Source: Algoriphagus algorifonticola
GTDB taxonomy: Bacteria; Bacteroidota; Bacteroidia; Cytophagales; Cyclobacteriaceae
NCBI RefSeq assembly: GCF_007655305.1
Contig: NZ_VLOG01000060.1
Coordinates: 13,888-53,838, forward strand
Direction of reading: 5' to 3'
DNA: 39,951 nucleotides
Below are positions 34,385 to 39,951 of the stretch, piece after piece; the first letter of the stretch is position 1; the number at the start of each line of letters is the position of its first letter. The position numbers and the translations under genes are program-made. Below the pieces are notes generated by a model that worked only from the letters and a program-made list of their open reading frames with translations, was not told the DNA's origin and made no database searches.

Positions 34385-34982
34385 AGAATAGATTAGGGGT
34401 GTTTAAGGTGATTAGAGAGAAAGGTACTATGTCCACGGGATGAAAGACTGTACATAATTTACATTACTACTGAGCTATTACATTTCGCTTCTTCAGAGCT
34501 TTTGATATAGGTTCTATTTATGGTTTACCTTGCCGCAGGCATATCTTCTTTTATCTTAAAAAGTATCTTTATCATTCAGTCGAAGCTTTCGTAATATTTC
34601 GCTGTAGGCGTATTTTTATTTATTTCTACATTCTTCCATACCTACGGTATGGAGAGTGCTCATTAAATCCTTATTCTACCGAGCTTAAATCCCTACGGGA
34701 TAAATATCTCGCAGAAGGCATATCTCGATAATATCTTGAAGAATATCTTCTGATCTAATCGGGCTTTTCTATTTATTTCGCCGAAGGAGTATTTCTATAT
34801 ATTTCAAATGTGTTTCTACTAAAATCCCCCTAGCCCCCTTTTACGAAGATTGCGTCCTAAATTGAATTTACTTTTCCAAAGGGGGAATTGATACGTATTT
34901 CCACTAATTTTTTCTTCAAAACAAAATCAAAAAATAATAGCCTACCTTTCAAGTACATATTTTTCCTAATTTTGACTCTATC
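34385..34982. repeat. Gene-free mosaic repeat island 2
   Basis: There is no credible gene in these 598 bp. At 34481-34513 is the module that appears inverted at 11419-11451. The stretch 34630-34705 holds CATACCTACGGTATG and CTACCGAGCTTAAATCCCTACGGGAT, which recur at 39126-39200. The unit 34777-34902 (TTTCGCCGAAGG, then CCCCCTAGCCCCCTTT, a variable core, AAAGGGGGAATTG) is another copy of the repeats at 39413 and 39791. Several CGCCGAAGGC/CGCTGTAGGCG-type motifs occur in between. The final about 60 bp before the next gene are AT-rich and hold the promoter at 34967-34974. Confidence 0.8.
34967..34974 (+). promoter_or_regulatory. Bacteroidota-type -7 box (TAATTTTG) directly before a start codon
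   Basis: An exact TAnnTTTG box ends 8 bp before the ATG at 34983. With a usual start site 4-7 nt downstream, the mRNA leader would be only a few bases. A weak TTTC lies about 20 bp upstream in the -33 position. Confidence 0.5.
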
Positions 34983-36554
34983 ATGAAATCTTTTTTAGCC
35001 AATGTATATCCTTCCAAATGGCAAATCAGTTCTATTGGAAGTATTATGCTTTTTCTATTCTGGCTCTTTGGCTACGATGGAATCACATTCAGTGATGATG
35101 TCTATTACATTCTTGCAGGAAAAGAATTTTGGAATGGAACCATGGAAGTGGGCTCTTATCACTTTTCCAGCCGTTGGGGAGCTTATGTACCTGCTGGTTT
35201 TTTCAGCCTTTTATTTGACTGGGATATACATTGGATCTCATTGATTTCTTTCTTAAGCTACTGGGCTACTTATTATTTGTTATTACAATTTTTTACCTCA
35301 AAAAAGGAAAGACTAATTCTGACTTTATGGTTTTTAACACACGTATATTTCTTGCATTTCCTAACCAAAATCTACCCGGATAGCCTTTTGGTTCTTTGGT
35401 GCACACTCTTTGTAGTAGCTGCAAGTTTACGGTTTGAGAAACCATTTATTTCTGGAATATCCATGATTTTCGCTTTGTTCATGGGCTTTATTACTAAGGA
35501 AACTATCGTTTTTTTAGCTCCTTTCCCTATCTTATTATTTGTTTTTGACTATAATTCAAAACCCTTTCCAAAGTCATTTTACATCACATTTCTAGCCTGC
35601 GGAATCACAGCTAGCCTGCTCTATCTAGGGTATTTCTGGGCAAAATTTGAAGATCCTTTCTACCGAGTTACCTCGATCAATGCAGGCCATTATGTGTCAG
35701 AATTCACCTATGCCGACAAGGGAATATCCAGCATAATCAAAAGGATCACATATTCTCCTTTTCTAACATTCATTGAGCGGGCATATTGGCCATGGATAGT
35801 TTTTGCGATTCCGGGATTTTGGAAGTTATGGAAAGAAAAAAGTCATCCCGAATTTACCCTCGCTTTCATTTGTCTGATGTTTGGTTTTTGGTTTATGAGC
35901 TCCACTTTAGAGTTTTATAATCCAATTTACCTCAATCCTAGACATCTGATTATTCTGATACCCTTTCTTTCCTTTTTTATCGCAAAAGGTTGGGATACTT
36001 GGATCAACTCCTTCAAATGGAAGCAATTGCTGGCTAATTTACTCTTATTAGGCTTGACTTATTCCGCAATAACTTGGGATTGGAAAATGGCAATTTTCCA
36101 ATTGGCACTCGGAATTTGCATTTGGGTTCAGTATAAAAATTTTCGTCTGATTGGCATGGCAATATTATTACTTTTCCCAGCCATTTATTCCTTTTATTAT
36201 CAGCATCAAATCAAGCAATACCAAGACCTATTATATCAACTGGATACTGAAACTGAAGAGAATACAGATTCTCCCATCCTAATTAATAATTTTCTGGATT
36301 TCAGTAAAAAAATACTATTGGAAGGAAATTTGGAAGAAATGGAAAAGTTGATTCCGATTGAAAAAGCTGACTCTATCATCGCTTTAAAGCCCGAAAAAAT
36401 CAGACTTTTTCTCTATCAATATTACCAACATGCCTATCCTAAAGAGGAGGTGGATGTGAGTAATTTTGAAAATGCCATACCAATCAACTATTCCTTGGAA
36501 TCAAGCAAAACCGAGGGACTTATTGAAACCAGAACCTATACAAGAAAGGATTAA
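34983..36554 (+). CDS. GT-C-fold-like integral membrane protein (putative glycosyltransferase)
   Basis: The 523-residue protein has about ten transmembrane helices up to residue about 405, then a soluble tail (about 410-523). An early loop reads DGITFSDDVYYILAGKEFWNG (D38, D39), in the position of the catalytic DD/ExD loop of GT-C transferases such as ArnT or PMT relatives, and a following SRWGAYVP. These enzymes move sugars from lipid carriers. The family is inferred from layout and the DD loop; a specific substrate cannot be named. Its stop overlaps by 4 bp the convergent DUF5777 gene. It is preceded by repeat island 2. Confidence 0.7.
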   Translation: MKSFLANVYPSKWQISSIGSIMLFLFWLFGYDGITFSDDVYYILAGKEFWNGTMEVGSYHFSSRWGAYVPAGFFSLLFDWDIHWISLISFLSYWATYYLLLQFFTSKKERLILTLWFLTHVYFLHFLTKIYPDSLLVLWCTLFVVAASLRFEKPFISGISMIFALFMGFITKETIVFLAPFPILLFVFDYNSKPFPKSFYITFLACGITASLLYLGYFWAKFEDPFYRVTSINAGHYVSEFTYADKGISSIIKRITYSPFLTFIERAYWPWIVFAIPGFWKLWKEKSHPEFTLAFICLMFGFWFMSSTLEFYNPIYLNPRHLIILIPFLSFFIAKGWDTWINSFKWKQLLANLLLLGLTYSAITWDWKMAIFQLALGICIWVQYKNFRLIGMAILLLFPAIYSFYYQHQIKQYQDLLYQLDTETEENTDSPILINNFLDFSKKILLEGNLEEMEKLIPIEKADSIIALKPEKIRLFLYQYYQHAYPKEEVDVSNFENAIPINYSLESSKTEGLIETRTYTRKD

Positions 36555-37423
36555 TACTTTCTTTTCTTTTGGCCGATCGCAAAAATTCGGTTCACATTAA
36601 ATCCTAATCGAAACTCCTCTCCCGGTACGCCATTTCCACCTGCTAATAAATATTGCTCATTTAAAGCCTGAGAGGTCACAAAATACATTTGGAATACGTG
36701 TCCGCCTGCTTCCACATCCCAGCCTATACCTACATTACTTCTTAAATCTGAATTAAGATTTGGGATGTATTGCAGAGTTAAAGAAGATCGGTCTGTCACC
36801 TTGAATTTTCCGCTCAAGCCAAGGGCAAGATAAAAATTCTGATCTCCTTCAATCTGATAAACAGATCTCGGATCTACAAAATAAGCCATCATCGGTGTAA
36901 GCTGTAGTGATATTTTTTCAGAAAACTTTCTAGCCAACATTACCTGTCCGAAATAACTGCTACGCTCAGAGAAATTAGGCGCAGGCTCAGGAAGGAAATC
37001 ATAACGGGAAGTATTGACACCTGCTCCACCAGCCAAACTTAAACTGAAAGGCATTTTGTCATTTTGAGTTTGCTCAAGAAGCAAATAACGTCCATACAGA
37101 TTATAAACCTTGTCTCTACTGCTACGGGAAATACCTGCTGATAATTTGTCGGTCAAAGCAAACTCGAAACTAAATTGAATATTTGCTCCATTATCTAAAC
37201 CAAACAGGTTCTCAATCCCACCGTTCAATGTGCCAAAGGTGTGCATAATCGCAAAGTGCATGGATTTTTTATCCAATGGCTCCACAGTTAATATATTGAT
37301 GTGGCGGGGAGCATGAAAAATTAGATCAACCGGTTGATTTTCATTTTCAAGTTTTCGCTCCAACTGTGCGAAAGAAGAAAAGGAAATCATTAAAAAGGCA
37401 ATAAATGCAATTTTTTTCATCAT
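36551..37423 (-). CDS. DUF5777-family outer-membrane beta-barrel protein
   Basis: The 290-residue product has a signal peptide ending SFAQ (about residue 20) and a barrel-like body with recurring strands (FALTDKLSAGISRS, LYGRYLLLEQ, SLQLTPMMAYF, LTLQYIPNL). The DUF5777 signature is visible in HAPRHINILTVEPLDKK near residue 38, AGGHVFQMYFVTSQALNEQ and EEFRLGFNVNRIF at the end. Function is unknown. Its start overlaps the YceI stop by 4 bp (ATGA), so it is the last gene of a coupled operon of Rieske, YceI and DUF5777. Confidence 0.85.
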   Translation of the reverse strand: MMKKIAFIAFLMISFSSFAQLERKLENENQPVDLIFHAPRHINILTVEPLDKKSMHFAIMHTFGTLNGGIENLFGLDNGANIQFSFEFALTDKLSAGISRSSRDKVYNLYGRYLLLEQTQNDKMPFSLSLAGGAGVNTSRYDFLPEPAPNFSERSSYFGQVMLARKFSEKISLQLTPMMAYFVDPRSVYQIEGDQNFYLALGLSGKFKVTDRSSLTLQYIPNLNSDLRSNVGIGWDVEAGGHVFQMYFVTSQALNEQYLLAGGNGVPGEEFRLGFNVNRIFAIGQKKRKY

Positions 37424-37962
37424 TTTTTGGGTTTGAGAGTGGCGTTTATGCTAACTTCTTGCTTCTCTGCCAGTTCATAAAAAACCAATTTAGGGAGTGG
37501 AATCTCGTAATCTCCCAGAAGGATATCGAATTTGGCTTTTAACTCTAAATTCCCACTGGATGTCTTCTGAAGATTCCCGGTAATTTCCACGTTTCTTTCT
37601 ATCCCATGGATTTTGAACTTACCGACTACCGCCACAGGATAGCTTACGCCTGGATTTAAGGTTGGAATAGATTTCATTTTCCCTGTAAACTCAGCAAAAG
37701 GGAATTTTTCGGTTTCCAAATAATTCTCTCTCATATGCCTATCACGAAGGCCTATTCCTGTTTTTAAAGTATTTAAGTCCAAATAAAAATCCACCAGATT
37801 TTTCTCCAAATCAATCAAACCTTTAAGCTTATCAGACTCACCGGTAAATTCATTCAGTGGGGCTTTGGAAAGGAATATCGCCTCTCCACTCTCAGTTTGA
37901 AAACTCTGACTGAAACTTAGAGAAGGTAATAAAAATAAATATGCAATGATCAGTTTTCTCAT
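37420..37962 (-). CDS. YceI-family periplasmic protein
   Basis: The 180-residue product has a signal peptide (…SLSFSQ, about residue 19) and the lipocalin-like YceI fold: TESGEAIFLSKAPLNEFTGES, GLIDLEKNLVDFYLDLNTLKTG, GLRDRHMRENYLETEKFPFAEFTG and KFKIHGIERNVEITG. YceI proteins bind amphiphilic isoprenoids such as quinone-like lipids. Its ATG overlaps the Rieske stop by one base (TAATG), and its stop overlaps the DUF5777 start. A redox lipid link with the Rieske protein is plausible. Confidence 0.92.
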   Translation of the reverse strand: MRKLIIAYLFLLPSLSFSQSFQTESGEAIFLSKAPLNEFTGESDKLKGLIDLEKNLVDFYLDLNTLKTGIGLRDRHMRENYLETEKFPFAEFTGKMKSIPTLNPGVSYPVAVVGKFKIHGIERNVEITGNLQKTSSGNLELKAKFDILLGDYEIPLPKLVFYELAEKQEVSINATLKPKK

Positions 37963-38465
37963 TACTTAGTAATGGTTAAAATATTGTTGTTCAAGCTTGT
38001 TGAGAAAGATCTCAATGGCTGATTTGCAGGTCCTTTTAATACATTTCCGTTGGTATCAAACTCAGATCCATGGCATGAACAAACAAATTTATTACTTCCG
38101 AAAGTCCAGTTTCTATCACAACCAGTATGCGTACAAACAGAAGTTAATGCGTTGTAGGATCCATTGACATTGACCACTAAGGTTTGGGCGTCTACCACTA
38201 AAAGCCATGCTCCGCTGGTTTTCAATCCAGTCTGAACATCTAAATCTATTCTTACAGTATTTCCCGAGACAGTAATCCCATTAGAACCACCGGAAGTCGG
38301 AGGTGGGGTTTGTGGTGGTTGCTGAGGATCCATGTCGTCCGAACTCGAGCATGCGGTAAAAAAACCAAGCCCAAATAGGGACATTACAGCTATTGATCCT
38401 GATTTCTCCAAAAACTCTCTTCGTGAAGAGCTCAGGTTTCCAGATTTTGTTTCAAATTTTTCCAT
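37962..38465 (-). CDS. Rieske [2Fe-2S] protein with TAT-like/lipoprotein leader
   Basis: The 167-residue product has an N-terminal SSRREFLEKSG motif resembling a twin-arginine leader, then a hydrophobic run and a possible lipobox TACS at C39. A proline/serine-rich linker follows (QQPPQTPPPTSGG). The Rieske domain has C111-T-H113 and C129-S-C131-H132, with C116 and C131 placed for the disulfide of respiratory-type Rieske clusters. It should carry electrons in the periplasm. No cytochrome b or other bc1 subunit lies nearby. Its stop overlaps the YceI start, so the two are coupled. Confidence 0.9.
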   Translation of the reverse strand: MEKFETKSGNLSSSRREFLEKSGSIAVMSLFGLGFFTACSSSDDMDPQQPPQTPPPTSGGSNGITVSGNTVRIDLDVQTGLKTSGAWLLVVDAQTLVVNVNGSYNALTSVCTHTGCDRNWTFGSNKFVCSCHGSEFDTNGNVLKGPANQPLRSFSTSLNNNILTITK

Positions 38466-38538
38466 TTCCTTTCTATATCGTTACATATTTACTAACGAGA
38501 TAAAAAGCAATTGTGGATTAAAAATGTTTGAGAAAAGA

Positions 38539-39045
38539 TTAAAAGTGCTTTCTATCAAGAATCTCTTTAAGAACAATAGCATCTTTCATGGAAGAGGAAT
38601 TTTTCAGAAGCCTGGCATAAGGATTAGACCTGATGGATCTTCTGGATTCATCTCTATCTACTACTGATGGGATTTCTGGAACACCTTTCGAAGTCTTGCT
38701 AAGATCCGATTGAGTTTTATTGAAAGCACCTTCGTAATACTGAATTTCATCATCCTGCTCCTCCAAGGACTTGTATTTGGTCTTCCAAGGCAACTCCTCT
38801 ACTGTCTCCGGCATTTGAACAGGGGCAGGTTCTTTTTTGATGGGCTTGGGAGCTTCCTGTGTTCTTGGCTTTTTCTGTTGATCCCGGATTTCACGGAGTA
38901 GGTCCTCGAAACTAGTTCCTTGCTCTGGTTGATTGGTTGGAGTATCAGCAGGGTCTACACCTTCCTCAGATTTCTTTTTCCGCGTAGCAGTGTAAATGAA
39001 ATAAGCCAAAACGGCCAAAATGTAAAGGATATTTCCCAAGTCCAT
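38539..39045 (-). CDS. Small membrane-anchored hypothetical protein
   Basis: I choose the start at 39045 (MDLGNILYILAVLAYFIYTATRKKK), giving 168 residues; a longer reading to 39225 would enter repeat island 3 and is unlikely. One transmembrane helix at about residues 4-21 is followed by a lysine cluster, then a charged, proline-rich cytoplasmic part (QEAPKPIKKEPAPVQMP) and a C-terminal tail with SRRSIRSNPYARLL. It resembles small anchored adaptor-like proteins of Bacteroidota, but no family is assigned. It is separated from the Rieske gene by 73 bp in the same direction. Confidence 0.65.
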   Translation of the reverse strand: MDLGNILYILAVLAYFIYTATRKKKSEEGVDPADTPTNQPEQGTSFEDLLREIRDQQKKPRTQEAPKPIKKEPAPVQMPETVEELPWKTKYKSLEEQDDEIQYYEGAFNKTQSDLSKTSKGVPEIPSVVDRDESRRSIRSNPYARLLKNSSSMKDAIVLKEILDRKHF

Positions 39046-39412
39046 AGCTTGAAGATAATAGAATTTGGGTGGATTTTTTAGAGTAGGCCTAAAATTTAGA
39101 TTGGAATGATAATTTTTAATAGGAAGGCCTTCCATACCTACGGCATGGTGATGAATTCTATACCAATTTGCTACCGAGCTAAAATCCCTACGGGATTTGG
39201 GTAGGATTTCCCTCTCTGCATCCAAGCGAGATCTCGGGCCAGCGCTGGGGAGTTTCTCGTTTCCATTTATACCCCGAGTTGCAGGCAGGGCTAATAAATT
39301 ACGCTCCTTTGGAGCTGTTGATACAAGTACGATTTATTGTTTATCTCGCCGAAGGCATACCTGGCTCGACGGAGGAGAGTCTATCTTGCGAAGCATATCT
39401 GTTGAATAGTAT

Positions 39413-39558
39413 TTCGCCGCAGGCATATTTATATTTATTTCTACTGTGTTTCTTCCAAAATCCCCCTAGCCCCCTTTAATATTACTCACTCCTCCAAAAT
39501 TTGTAAAAAGGTCCAAAGGGGGAATTGGTCCGTATCTCGCCGAAGGAATATCTTCTTT
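39413..39558 (+). repeat. CCCCC/GGGGG-armed repeat unit, copy 1 of island 3
   Basis: TTCGCCGCAGGCATATTT, TTATTTCTACTGTGTTTCT, CCAAAATCCCCC, then CCCCCTTT…AAAGGGGGAATTGGTCCGTATCTCGCCGAAGG. The outer parts match the copy at 39791-39942 almost base for base, while the 40-bp core between the arms differs. Arms can form an 8-bp stem. Confidence 0.8.
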
Positions 39559-39790
39559 TATCTTAATAAATATCTTTTTGAGTTAATTGGAGCTTTTGAA
39601 AGTAGGATTCCATTAGTCTCGTCTCAAAATCCTAACATTTGAAAATCAAAAAGGAAACAATCCTAAAATTTGAGCTAGAGCTAAATGAACTTTGAACCAT
39701 GAACGATTGAACTGAAAAATTATTGATATCCATACACATAAACCCCGATCTTCAATTACTCAATTAACCAATTACACAATTACTCCTTTT

Positions 39791-39951
39791 TTCGCCGCAG
39801 GCATATTTCTATTTATTTCTACTGTGTTTCTACCAAAATCCCCCCTGCCCCCTTTTATTATACTTGCCTTCCCTAATCAATACAGAATTCCAAAGGGGGA
39901 ATTGGTCCGTATCTCGCCGAAGGCATATCTGGCTCGACGGAGGAGAGTCTA
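39791..39951 (+). repeat. CCCCC/GGGGG-armed repeat unit, copy 2 of island 3 (cut by window end)
   Basis: Same order as the copy at 39413, followed by GGCATATCTGGCTCGACGG and AGGAGAGTCTA at 39923-39951, which also occur at 39352-39391. The repeat order suggests a larger tandem arrangement continuing beyond the window. Confidence 0.8.

Larger units (their letters stand above)
39046..39951. repeat. Gene-free mosaic repeat island 3 (continues past the window)
   Basis: No credible gene lies here. The order is: CATACCTACGGCATGG and TACCGAGCTAAAATCCCTACGGGAT (39126-39200, shared with island 2); a block with TTTATACCCCGAGTTGCAGGC…GGGCTAAT and CGCTCCTTTGGAGCTGTTGATA (39265-39325, related to 11419-11505 inverted); ATCTCGCCGAAGGCATACCTGG…AGTCTA (39343-39391); then two copies of the CCCCC/GGGGG unit at 39413-39558 and 39791-39942. 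Between these copies (about 39600-39785) the sequence is AT-rich with CAATTA-type near-repeats. The window end at 39951 cuts the last copy. Confidence 0.82.

Noticed and set aside
38332..38667. Plus-strand open frame between the Rieske and small anchored protein genes
   Set aside because: It is antisense to two well-supported genes and has no features of its own.
39046..39225. N-terminal extension of the small anchored protein
   Set aside because: It lies in repeat island 3 and would place 60 charged residues before the membrane anchor.
39197..39479. Two overlapping plus-strand open frames in repeat island 3
   Set aside because: Both are translations of dispersed repeats; they have no family features and sit in different frames of the same modules.
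39600..39790. Possible CRISPR-like array suggested by recurring CAATTA-type words
   Set aside because: The words are short, irregular and without spacers of constant length; no cas gene is present in the window.

Overview
This window looks like chromosomal DNA of a Bacteroidota bacterium, most likely a cytophagal/Cyclobacteriaceae-type genome. The reasons are low-GC sequence, many exported proteins with Bacteroidota-type signal peptides (…AQ, …GQ, …SQ), families common in that phylum (DUF4920, DUF5777, DUF6909, a SerB-SerA fusion, CarboxypepD_reg-like, YaiO), starts without Shine-Dalgarno sites, and promoter boxes of the TAnnTTTG type. The assignment is inference from families; no rRNA or tRNA lies in the window.

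Layout. (1) 15-1306 is an IS110-family insertion sequence with a readable bridge RNA upstream of its transposase. (2) 1505-2849 encodes a small proline-tailed protein and an outer-membrane barrel-like protein. (3) 3000-9049 is mostly housekeeping: a DUF4920 lipoprotein with a small partner, a phosphoserine phosphatase/phosphoglycerate dehydrogenase fusion, a DinB-like protein, an RhlE-type helicase and a CarboxypepD_reg-like exported protein. (4) 9060-13850 holds a divergent gamma-glutamyltransferase, a large repeat island, an exported M20 (AbgB-like) hydrolase and a SnoaL-like secreted protein. (5) 13854-17484 is a leftward group: small lipoprotein, DUF6909, MsrA, DUF3253, PmtA-like methyltransferase. 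(6) 17564-25380 is an LTA-synthase-like membrane sulfatase facing a tightly packed five-gene leftward operon: response regulator, membrane HEAT-repeat protein, processive GT2, TPR/YaiO barrel, membrane-anchored unknown. I read it as a polysaccharide synthesis and export locus. (7) 25609-33366 is a rightward periplasmic hydrolase block: three consecutive amidohydrolase paralogues of which only the middle one keeps its metal ligands, an SH3-NlpC/P60 lipoprotein and an M28 peptidase. A WYL regulator faces it. (8) 34983-39045 carries a GT-C-like membrane protein, a DUF5777-YceI-Rieske operon and a small anchored protein.

Three long intergenic islands (11068-11839, 34385-34982, 39046-39951) contain no credible gene. 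They are mosaics of the same repeat modules: short GC-rich palindromes, a unit with CCCCCTTT/AAAGGGGG arms, and blocks around ATCCCTACGGGAT. One island holds a 180-bp inverted-repeat element inserted between the two arms of such a unit.

Most worth following up: the IS110 bridge RNA, whose guide loops match the element's own flanks and ends and predict its exact borders; the repeat mosaics; the response regulator/HEAT/GT2/YaiO locus; and the amidohydrolase triad with two apparent pseudo-enzymes.
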